NCBI GenBank assembly: GCA_009760885.1
Contig: CM019704.1
Coordinates: 13,499,803 to 13,563,802 of the forward strand
From: Achatina immaculata
Lineage: Eukaryota > Mollusca > Gastropoda > Stylommatophora > Achatinidae
DNA: 64,000 nt
Direction of reading: 5' to 3'
Part shown: positions 39,601-51,600 of the stretch, piece after piece
Layout: every line of letters starts with the position of its first letter
Position numbering within the stretch: position 1 is the stretch's first letter
Made by a program: the position numbers and the translations under genes
The notes under the pieces: generated by a model
Told to the model about the DNA's origin: nothing
What the model saw: the letters and a program-made list of their open reading frames with translations, nothing else
Database searches by the model: none

Positions 39601-42600
39601 ATGAACAGACCATTGTTTGAGTACACTTAGACATAATGTAGATTAGAAACTGATTTTACCAAAACCTCCACCATGGCATTGTAAAACCCATCATAAATCA
39701 CCTTCATCTTCATAACAAGTTGTGATCATAATTTTTATGCTTGAAACCATGTTATTTATTGATTTTTGGCAATAAAGTTCTTTTTTTTTTTAAATGGGGT
39801 AAAAAGAATAGATTAAGAAATCCAACATTAAATTTTTTTTCATTAATGTGATATCTTTTGAATTTACAGAGCGTCCACTTCTCATCTACAACACAAAGTT
39901 CGACATCCGTCAGTGGTTTTTGGTTACAGACTGGAATCCGCTGACCCTGTGGTCCTATCGTGACTCTTATCTCCGATTCTGCTCTCAACAATTCACTCTG
40001 GAAGACTTTGATCAGAGCATTCATCTATCAAACAATGCTATACAAAAGCACTACAAAAATGGACCTAGATCTTCACGTTTGCCAGAAGAGAACATGTGGA
40101 CACATGAGGAGTTCAAGAGATACTTGGCGTAAGTCTGCTTAACTTTTGCAGTTCCATGATCAGATTTTTGCTAGGTTATAAACCTTACACACCCTGGATA
40201 GTGAAAGGAGAATATACTTGGCATAAACAGTGATTTCTTTAACTGGCAGTTACGGTAAGTTACTGATTAAAAAAAAAAAAGAGAAAATTGAAACTTATGG
40301 AGGTTGTTGGTTACCGAAACCGGTTTATGCTTTAAAAAACCTATTAAAAACCAACCAGGGAAATAGGCTGGAGGATAATCAGGCCAATAGGCTGATGAAG
40401 CTCAATTTGCAGTGAGGATAACGAGCCAGTTTTGACTGGTTCAGCATATGAGCATTTTGTGAAGATTAAATGTCGCTGCAAAGAAAGTAAGGGGAAAAAA
40501 CTCACATGAACATTTAATCCCTTCTGATTTCTTTTGTAAAGTGTGTGTAATTTTACATTATAAATATATGTAAAGTACCAAATGTTGTATTGAGAAAACT
40601 GGTATTTTGGGAAGTACATCATGCAAGGTGAAAAACAAGTACAGTTGTACTGGTTTCAACAAATCCAAGCACGATCACTAGAATAAGTCTAATTAACCTT
40701 CTGAAGTCCACAAAGAAATTTCTGCTGACCTGTAAATCTTAAACATCCAGGGGAGGATGCGTCAGCCCCTTAAGTTAACACGTTCTGTTCATGTGAGCCT
40801 ATCTGATGCAGAGAGATAGCTGATCTGAAAAAGCCTCATTGTCTAGTTAGAGGAGTGGTTTTTAGAGAGCTTCCATGAGATTATTCATGATGTATGCCCG
40901 GTGCAGTTTATGGCCAGGTACAATTACCCAGTCCTTGATAATGTGGTAACATCAGACTGTAATCTGAAGTAGTACTTATTAGATATTAAAAGGAGGAAAA
41001 AGAATGTATGGTTCAGTTTTACAGAAAGATAGGAAGAGTGAGTAAAGTGGCCAAGAATGAGAGTGGCAGAGCGTAAGATGAATTGCATACAGGTGAAGAA
41101 CATACAACAATCCAATATTTTGGCAAAAGCCGTTTTCAGGGGTCACATACAAAAACAACAAAACAGATAAAAACATGGAAAAAAAGACTTTTAGGACGGC
41201 TTAGCTCAGGAGTTACAGATTTGCCACCAAATACAATCTGCCACTAGAATCCTTCATTTGATGCAACTGAAAACAGTACTTTCTGCTATGTTTTTTCTTT
41301 TTTTTTGTTTCAGTACCAATGTAATGAAAGGGTTGGGGCTGTCTTTTGATAATGGTCATGATAGAAGTGTAGTACAATAAGACCTCTTCGCTTGTATAGG
41401 TGAACAAAAAAATGGGAACAGTACAGACAAATTTTTTTTAAAGTTTTTTTTTTTCATGTTTTTAACTGTAGTTTTGTTTTTTATGTGATTCTTGAAAACA
41501 GCCTTTGCCAAAGTATTGGATTGTTTGTTTTCTTTTATACATTCTCATCTTACTTTCAGCCACTCTCATTCTTGCCCTCTTTCCTCACTCTCTCTATCTT
41601 TTTATAGAACTGAACCATGCACCTTTTTCAACCTTCTTTCGCTAGAACCAGGTTTACTGCAGTTGCCATTTCTTTTATTAGATGTTATCGTTGGATGCAA
41701 ATGCGAGAAGCTTTGCAAAGGATATTACATGCCTAAAATCAGACTTCGCAGCAGTGATGTTGAGAAAATTTAGCTTGTAAGTTCCTGTTACTTGTATTGT
41801 AGTGTTAGTAGTGATGATGATGATAATGATGATGGTAGATGATAATAACAGCAGGTTGTCGTGGCTTTTCTCATTATCGAGGATGTCCACAAGATGATTA
41901 GAGACTAAATGTTGGGCTACATAGTAAAGTTCTTCCTAATGAGAACCCCAGGTTATTCATAGAAGAAAATTTTTGAGCAGAAAAAAATTACTGACCATGT
42001 TGTATGATATTTTCAGTCATAATATAAATGGATTGTTCAAGATAGCTAATTATATACTGTTCAAAAAAAGAAACGCAACAAATACGATGTTGCGATTTAA
42101 ACTGAAGTTTGCTGATCAGACAAGGGCAAATTGCCTGAAACGTTCACTTGGACATCAGCTTCACGTGCTGACCTGAACTGTACTCAGCAGATCATTCATG
42201 AGCACAGAAAAGCGACACTAGTCAAAACAGCATTTTTGACAATAACTTACTGAACACAAAACCCATTGACCATGTTATTGAATACTTATTAAAGATTGAC
42301 ACTCCTCGAATCAATTCATTTGAAAATTCAATGCGCAAGTATGGCTCATCTCACTACAAAATGATGACTCATCATCATTGGACGTGTACAGACTGGACAG
42401 TCATAGAGTGTAGTGGCCAGACAATTTAATGTAGTTAAAAGCACTATTAGTCGCCTTTGGAGGCGATTTCAAGAAACTGGCTCAGTTGCATACTGGCTGC
42501 ACAGTGCCCATAATCACAACTCTTGCTGAAGACCACTTCATACAGCTGCGTCACCTCAAGAATTGATTTGCACCTGCGTCCTCAACAGTCCAGTCAATGA

Positions 42601-45600
42601 CAGCAGCTTGTCGAATTTCAGATCAAACGGTCAGGAACCAACTGCATGATACTGGTCTTTGGGCTTGAAGACCCTACAGAGTTACTATTCTTACGAACCG
42701 GCATCACCAGAACTGACTGCAGTGGGTGAACCAGCATCGTCAATGGACTGTTGCAAATGATTGGAGAAGGGTTTGGTTTAGTGATGAATCATTCTTTCTG
42801 CTCTAGTGATATGATAGATGGAGAAGAGTTTACCGCAGAGTCCATGAGCACTAGCACAGAACTGCATAGATGTGGAAGAGTACTAGTGTGGGAGACAATC
42901 AACTTCATAGGAAGAAGTGACTTGGTGCAAAATGAAGGATGCGTAAATGCCCAACAATACATCATTGAAATTCTTCGTCCTCACATCCTTCCACTTCTGG
43001 CTGCACCATGGTCGATTTTTCAGCAGGATAACGCTCAACCTCATGTAGCACAACTCACCACCAAGTTCCTCATTGACTACAACATCCAGACCATTCCGTG
43101 GCTGTCCATGTCATCAGACATGAACCCAATAGAGCACTTATGGGATGAACTCAACAGACAAGTCCGCCAGCGAGCCGTGGCGCCAAACCAATCTCTGACA
43201 GTTGTCTCTTGCACTGCGGAAAGAGTGGGCAGCCATCCCACAACAACATATCCAACAGCTAATCGGATCCATGGCAAGGAGATGTCATTCTCTGATACAT
43301 GCCAGAGGAGGCCATGCACCTTACTGAAACGGGGGCCTCAGTCGCAAAGAATAAAAGTCGAAACCAAAATTAATGAACATCATTTCATTGTTGAAGTCTT
43401 AAAGTTTCTTCATGATTGAAACATTAATTCTGTAAAATAAAATTTTGAAACAGGTTTGAAATTTGGTGTCCATTACGTCTGCAGTAGTGTTGGGTTTCTT
43501 TTTTTTGAACAGTATAGATACATTTTATTCTTTTTTTTGTTGTTGACAGGAGCAGAAAGCATCCAGATGCCTGGGATGAGAAAATTTACCCTCAGATGAA
43601 GAGGGCTATAGTCTGTGCATTGTTGGTTACTCAGGACTTGGTGGAGTACCGTAAGGTGAGTGGTAACTCTGAACTTGTGCATGTTTAAAGGAAGAATTGT
43701 CATTCCTGTTTTATATTTAGGCACCCGAGAGGTGAAACCAGGCCTCATCTGTGAAAAAGGTGACATCAGGAATATCAGCAGTTTTAGTTTGAATGAAAAT
43801 TGTAAACCATTCACAGAGACAGAGTCGTTTTTCATGATCTGTCAGCATCAATTGTTGGACTGCTGTTACTTTATATAGGAAGAATTTCACATCTTCTCTG
43901 AATTATGTGCCAACTTCTGCAAAGCCTTTGATGGACTCTGAAGCATAGAGTCAGAAATGTTCAATAAATTCTCCTCATTAAGTTAAAATGGTCTCCCATT
44001 ACAGTGTGCATCTGACACTGAGCCTGTTTCATGAAATTTCTCAATAAGTTTATGAACTGCATTGTGATGAGGTGCAGGTGTTCTTCTGAAATTTTCAACA
44101 AACTGCTCCCACACTAAATTCTTGTACTTGTACAAACTCCCTTAACTGTGAGCTGTTGTTCTTTGTAGCTGATGCTGTAGAGGTGTTGAGGCACAGCATC
44201 GTATCAGCTTGGGAGCGGGTTATGGCAGCTATTTTTTCAGACCCAGGTTACAGCTAAAAAGCAGGAGGTGTGCAGTGCTTCTTTAGCAGACTCCACCACC
44301 ATTTGGACTATAGCGATCCCAGCCCCATTAGCCAGGCTAGGCCTGTTACTGGGGATACCACAGAGAGGTGGGACAGGGTCTTGGTCAGCTATGGTTCGCT
44401 AACCTTGACACTAGCATATTACCTATGGATCGCTGATTGCCTCATCGGACAGGTGTCTAACTCCCTCCTGCACTAAATTGGTGTATATATTGCCTTCCTG
44501 AAATATGTGTTCAACAAGAAAAATACGTTCCTCTAGTGAAAGAACCAATTCGCCCGTCATACACTTCAAACACTGCTGAACAACTGAATATACAAACACA
44601 GAAGACAGACTGAATACAGTGAATGTTACACAACAGCAGACTTCAACATTTTAATGTACGCAGGTAGATGTGCCTAGATATCACAGCCACTAAAATATCA
44701 TTACGATACTGGAATCAGTACTGGGATACTGCTCACTGACTTTGCAAACTCCCTGTATAATGCTCTTTAGAGCTTTTAATGTGCATAATTGCTATTTCTT
44801 TGTCATACAAGATGCTACTTATGTCAGCTGTTTGTATAAGTAGGTGAAAATCACTTTGTTGAGAAACCTCTCTCATGGCTGATACTGATAATGTTTGATT
44901 GACATTATTAGCTACAGTAACAACACACTTATCTTGCAAGATCCGGGTCCGTTTTATGCTTTCACTTCTTACATTTTAGCTTGGCCTGTTTCCTCTTTGC
45001 CTCCTCAAAAATGATGCAGCATTTCTGTGAAGCCACTCCTGTGCGGTATGGTCTTTGGCCAGCATTTTTTACCTAGTCCTTGTGGTTGATGAGAAAATTT
45101 CAGATGGATACTTGAAAATATCCTTGCATCCAATCAAATAATATTTGTCTGGTGTTATGATTAACATTCATTCTCATGGCATGCCATAGGCTTTCTTGTT
45201 TCATGTTTGTAACATACTTCCTAACCGTGTACTTTTTTTAAGGTAATTAACTGTCACTTTTTAAAATCATTCTACAGTCTTCATTTGAGCTTTATGGTGC
45301 AGACTTTATGTTAACAGAAGATTTTAGACCATGGCTTATTGAGATCAATTCCAGCCCCAGCATGGAGTCGAGCACGACAGTTACTGCAAAATTATGCACA
45401 GCTGTCCTAGATGATACTCTTAAAGGTAAGATAACTGGGATGGTATTTACAAAGCACACATAGTGTGCCTTTTTTTTTTAATACTGAATTAAAATTGTAA
45501 GGAAATTGTGGTGATATTTTATTACGGTTTTCTATAGTCTGTGTTGTACTATATGTATTTAAGGATATTAAATTTTTGTTTAGTCACTATCACATGTTCA

Positions 45601-48600
45601 TCATTTACTGTTTACAGTTTAACATTAACTCTTAACCTCCCATGAACCATTTAAATGCATTTTAGAAAGTATGAAGAGAAAAAAAAAAAAGATAACTGTA
45701 ATCATATGTTTTTATTCCACACTCATAAGTTCATAGTTTTAAACCACTGTAAATGACAAAAGAAAGGCATTAGTAAACAGTGTTGTTGATATTTTTGACT
45801 ACAAAAATTTGATGTTCTTTAGTAAGTTAAGAGTTAATATAAAGACAACAGAAACACCATATTATCATCATGATTTGTCCTTACATCTTTGAGTGCCAGA
45901 GGTATTCCATACAGAACAGTTTTAGATATTCATCTTTCAATTTGGCATTCTTCACCATCATATTTCAGTGCTCTGCCAATAGGTAATGGAGATTATGCTT
46001 CCAGATTTTGTACAGTCCTTGGCATTTTTTTGACTTCTTCTTCTTCGTTTGCATTGTCTGTCTATACCTGCAGTCCTGTCTCTTGGATAAATTTCACTGT
46101 TTTTTGTAATTCATGTATGGAACCGTAGAGCTTATCTTCTTTAGTGGTTTCACTGGGCCAGTAATTATTTCTCAGTGTTTCATAGTTGGTGCAGTTCTGG
46201 AGGATATGTTCCACAGTTTGGGGCACCTGGGCACATGTACATAGATTAGTAGTACCAACCTTAAACTTTGTATACATATGACTTCGGAGTCGGGTGTGTC
46301 CTGTTCGGAGACAGAAGATGGTGACTTGTTCCTTTCTGTTTAGCATGTGATAATCATCATGTGGTGGTGTTTGTGGCTTCCTGTAGGTTTTTATCATGCT
46401 TTTCTTCTGATTATAGGTGATTGGTATGTCTGGTTGCTCCATTTCAGTGCCCTCTTTGGCCAGATGGTCAGCTTTCTCATTGCCTGGTATCCCACAGTGG
46501 GAGGGAATCCATTGTAAAGTGACTCCATGTTGTAAGCCAATTTTTGACAAGGCATCCTTAAGGTCTGGTAGTTTGTTGCACTGAAGAGCTTCCAGTACTG
46601 ATCTTGCATCTGTGAGAATTACTTCTTTCCATGGTGTATGCTCTGGTACAGATGATAATGGAGCGGCTACAGTTGGAAGGTCAGGTATCAACTTACGCAT
46701 ACGCTTGGCCTGGTGAATGAAGCTGCTTCTTTTAAGCTGTCCTAATGCCAAGTTATTGAATCTCTCCTTCAGGGGATGTCTTACAGAGCTAAGGAATTTC
46801 TCTCCCATGGTCATGACCTTTGTGTCTCTACGTTCCTTTAGCGCTTGAACACCAACTATTTTCTGCATTTCTACTATTGGTGTGGACCTCATGGCACCTG
46901 TGATAATCCGTAGTGACTGATTTTGAACCTTGTCTAGATTATGCAGCATAGTATTTGATGCTGTGCACCAAGATGTTGAGCCATATTCTAAATGTGGTAG
47001 AATACTTTGCTGATATACATTCTTGAGGATTCTTTCACTAGCTCCCCATGTGGTTCCACTTAATTTTCTTAATATGGCTAGTTTTCTTCTGGCTTTTGCT
47101 TCTGCACTGTTGATGTGTTGCTTCCAAGTCAGTTTTGAGTCAAGAGTCACTCCTAAGTAAGTGGGTTGGTTGTCCATCCTTAAGGATATTTCATTTACAA
47201 AGATCTTACCTGCTTTCTGTTTAGATGAGAGAGTGAACAGAGTGGTACTTGATTTCTCTGTGTTGATACTTACACACCATTTGTTTGTCCATGATGTCAA
47301 GATGTCTGGTGCTCTTTGGAGTCTCTGTGTAGCAACTGTCGCATATTCATCTGTACACCACATGACCAGAGCATCTGCATACAGTGCCGCTTTGATTCCA
47401 TAGGGAAGTTCCTTGACCAGGTCATTAATGAATACAAGGAATAGTGTAGGCGAAAGGACTCCTCCTTGTGGTACACCGTGTCGCAGAAGTACTTTCTGGC
47501 TTTTGTGTCCATCCATTACTACTCTAGCTCTTCTATTGTGTAAATAGGACTTTATCCAATTGTATAGTTTCTTAGTTTCCACAGCAGACCTTTTTTCTAT
47601 ACTTTATCAAAGGCTTTCTTTAGGTCTATCCATGATGCTAGTACAAGGTTTTTCTCTTGGAATGCATCCTCAATCTCTTGAGAGAGATAGGTCACTTGAT
47701 CTTCCGTACTGTAGTACTGCCTAAATCCTGCTTGTTGTGGAACGAGAAAGTTTTCACTTTCTAGATACCATTTTAGCCTCAGGTCAATGATGCGTTCCAT
47801 CATTTTGCATAGGCAGCTAGTGAGACTGATTGGCCTGTAGCTGGAGGCAGTATCACTGTTTTTCCCTGGCTTTAGCAGTGGTACCATGCTTGCTTCCTTC
47901 CAGATTTGAGGTAACTTACCTGTGCTCCAGCACATATTGAAAATATCCAACAGCTTTCCCATTGCTGCCATTCCCAGGTTCTTGATCATTTCATTGGACA
48001 CTCCATCTGGTCTTGGTGATTTCCTTGGTTTCAATTTACTGACTGCTAGGTCTAACTCGCTGCGTGTGATTGGTGCATCCATGACCTCCACTTTTCTGAC
48101 TTGTTCCTCTTCCTTCTGTGGGTCAATGCGCACTGCACGCTCTTTCTCTGGATGGATATCAATGTTGCGGTCCTGTGCAGACATGCGAGCAAAGTGATCT
48201 GCTACCTGCTTACCTGTAAGAGTTTTCCCATCCTCTATTAGTGTAATCTTTGTACTTCTTCCAGTACTCTCATCATTTAACTGTTTGATTAGTTTCCACA
48301 GTTTCCTTCCATCTTTTTCAAAGTTTAGGGACTCTGTTTTCTCTCTCCAACTTTCTCGTCTGGCTTGCAGCTTTGCTCTCTGAAATTTGGCCTTAGAATG
48401 TTGGTAATTATTGTGGTGTTCTTGGCATGGTCTATTTTCTGCTTGCTTTCGAGCTGCTTCCACATCGTCATGGAGTTTTCCCAGCTCACTAGACCAGTAT
48501 GGTTTGTGAGCTCCTCTGGGAATGGTTTCACGAGCGGCTTGAAGGATACAAGCATTGAATTCCTTCACTATGCTGTTAATATCCTTACCTTCTATGGACA

Positions 48601-51600
48601 GCTGTCCCACCAGGATACCTGTATGATGTCTGTACATTGTCCAGTTTGCTTTTTTATAGTTCCATCTGGGGAGAGGGCTACTGGTGTTAAGGAGTTCATT
48701 TTCTATTGTCAGGAAGACTGGTCGATGGTCGCTACCTCCAAGTTGTTTTCCAACTTCACATGTAATGTTCCACTTCAGATCTGGAGAGTGGAATGCCAGA
48801 TCTGGTGTTGAGGTTGTATGCCAAGCCCTTGAGTAAAATGTTGGGGGATCCATTGGCTGGTTGATCAGGAGAAGTCCATTATCGTCCTGCCAGCACTCAA
48901 CTTCCTCTCCTCTCTTGTCTATGTGGTCATAGCCCCAGCTCTGGGAATGGCTGTTAAAATCGCCACAGACCATCAGTCTCTCTTTGTGTGGGATTGTTTC
49001 TAAAGCAAGTGGGCGGTCATTAGGACAGTAATAGTTAAGGAGGTGGAAATCTGTATTACTACTTTTTAGATGGATCATCTGATATTCGGCTCCTTCCATG
49101 AACACTCCCACCTGACATGCGCTGATGTTATTCTTAACAAGTGTGAGTACTCCTCCTTTTCTTCTGTCCTGTCGGTCTGATCTAAAACAATGGTAGCCTC
49201 TGATTTTAAAGGCGGCATCTTTGGTTAGGTGTATCTCCTGTATGCAGCATATACTTAACTGCTGTGCAAAAAGTATGTTCTCTAGTTCCACCTTTGTGCT
49301 ATAGCCATCTCTAACACTGCTGACACCCTCAGCATTCCACTGCATTATTTTAAGTTCTTGCTTTTTGGCTATTTTCTTCCGTTGTATTTTTTGGCCAGTA
49401 GCTCTACTCTCATGTCTCCTGACTCCACAAGACGAACTGAGAGGACCTCCAGTAGCATTGGGTGGACCCTTTCGAGGCAGGGGGCCCGGCACTGCACCTG
49501 CCTGGTTAGTTTTCACATGGCGAGCACCATGTTTGAATACTGCAGATAGAGACATTTCATTAGCGATAATGCGTGTTACCCTGATTTTTGCAATGCACCT
49601 TTTGGCTGGATAACTCCGACTTCAGCACCTTTCCTTGCTATGGCAGACTGTGGTCTTGCTCGGACTACCATGAAGACAGTGTGGCTGGCCTGGCCAAAAC
49701 TTTGTTTTCCAGCCTCTGGTGGCTGTATGTAAGTCCCTTCTCCATGTCAGATGGTTTGGAGACAGTTCCACAAAGACATTCTGACTTTGAGATGAGGAAT
49801 CTGATGAGTGCTTCAACGATATCCATTCCCCGCCACCTATAGTCTGCTGGCTCTGTTTTGTTTACATCATTCTGATAGCCATTGTTGTAAAGACCTATAG
49901 GCTTGTCACGTCCTGGATTCATTGGTTTCACACCAGACTTCCCTCATCCCCGCCATGTCCCCATCTGTCCACCAACCTGACATTACATTTTACAAAAATA
50001 ACAATTACAATTAGTGTTGATTGCTACAAGTTTCTGGGCTACAGAAGTAGGTCAGAATTTTTAACCAAACAGATCTATGTTCCCTGTCTCACAAACACTA
50101 TGTTAAGATAAGTGTGCTCTTAACACAGTTGTTCCTAGGGGGGCATTTTTTTGTCATTTTGGTTCATTTCCTATGACACTTGCTCAATTTCCCTAACTTG
50201 TATTTCTCATGACACATTCAGAGAATTTCTAGAGCTCTTTTTTTTCTTCTGAAATTTTAATTTCATGTGCTCCTGGGTATGCACTGATTTGTTCCTTAAT
50301 TTCTGGAGAAAGCAGAGTGCATTTCATAGTGTGGCCCTAACCTGTGTGAGTATGCTGTAGCTAGATTAGCTCATTGTCTTTTCATGCTTGTGTGGTGGAG
50401 CCTGCTGTGAAGCTTGCTTTTCAGAGCCACTTCAGGTTGTGAAGTTCACCATAATCTGCTCAGGAACAATTTTTTATAAATAGGAAACTACAAGGCTTTG
50501 GTACAGTAAAGTAAGAGAACAAATTTTGTAGGATTAGACCTCGAAAAAATCATAGACAAAGCACTTTAGTGAGACGTGAGAGAAAGAAAAATCACATGAG
50601 AATTACGTGGGATTTGAACATGGACTCCGGTAGGACGAGCAGCCGTCTAGCCACGAGAGAACAATGTACTATCGACTTAGCCAACTAGCACCCCAAAAAA
50701 GGTGTTTTGTTGACATAGTCTTTAGCAACTGCTCAGCAGACATGAGTTATCATGACACCCGGAAAGAAATGAGGTCATGACACAGAAATTCCGTAGCTTA
50801 GATTCAGTCTCTCTAGCAGGTACCAACTTTTTTTAGACAAACATACACACGGTCTCCTGCCATGTCTGGTGCAAACTTGAACAACAATAACAAACGAACG
50901 AATACTTATTACATGAAGTTAGTTTCAGGTATAGTTTTAAGGAACAATTTTTTTATAAATAGGAAACTACGAGGCTTTGGTACGGTAAAGTAAGATATTT
51001 TGTAGGATTAGACCTCGTTTGTTATTGTTGTTCAAGTTTGCACCAGCCATGGCAGGAGACCGTGTGTATGTTTGTCTAAAAAAAGTTGGTACCTGCTAGA
51101 GAGACTGAATCTAAGCTACGGAATTTCTGTGTCACGACCTATTTTCTTTCCGGATGTCACGATAACTCATGTCTGCTGAGCAGTTACTAAAGACTATGTC
51201 AACAAAACACCTTTTTTGGGGTGCTAGTTGGCTAAGTCGATAGTACGCTGTTCTCTCGTGGCTAGACGGCTGCTCGTCCCACCGGAGTCCGTGTTCAAAT
51301 CCCAGGTAATTCTCTTGTGATTTTTCTTTCTCTCACGTCTCACTAAAGTGCTTTGTCTACAATTTTTTCGAGGTCTAATCCAACAAAATTTGTTCTCTTA
51401 CTTTACCATAATCTGCTCAGAGTTTGATATGAAGCTTTTATCTTCGTAGCATTGGCTGCTAAGAACATGAATGTGTTAAAATTAACTAGCAAACAAAAGC
51501 CAATTATTTCACTTTTCAGGCATATCCTATTTAAGCCAGAGTGATTGCTGCCTTATTTAAGCAAGGTGGAACCTGTTTATTTCAGGAAAAGATTTCAACA

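Larger units (their letters stand above)
46040..49950 (-). mobile_element. nearly full-length LINE with endonuclease, RT and RNase H (dead)
   Basis: This minus-strand retroelement fills most of intron 16, opposite to the gene. Its protein is split into two frames (49555-47597 and 47582-46062). The order APE-type endonuclease, RT, RNase H, then a Cys-rich tail ([17 protein letters not shown]) fits the I-type group of LINEs. The 3' tail is (GAAGAAGAAG), seen as cttcttcttcttcg at 46037-46050. The 5' limit is vague. 49665-49931 is an open frame of 88 codons that may belong to the 5' region. Confidence 0.93.

Noticed and set aside
42751..43419. An intact host gene
   Set aside because: The 222-codon frame carries Tc1 transposase motifs, lies between matching inverted ends, and lacks its N-terminal half because of stops.
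48365..48811. Plus-strand open frame of 148 codons
   Set aside because: It is the antisense shadow of the LINE protein.
51217..51305. A functional tRNA gene
   Set aside because: A- and B-box-like words are present, but no clean cloverleaf can be drawn by eye. The segment occurs in several diverged repeat copies, so it is a SINE-type head.
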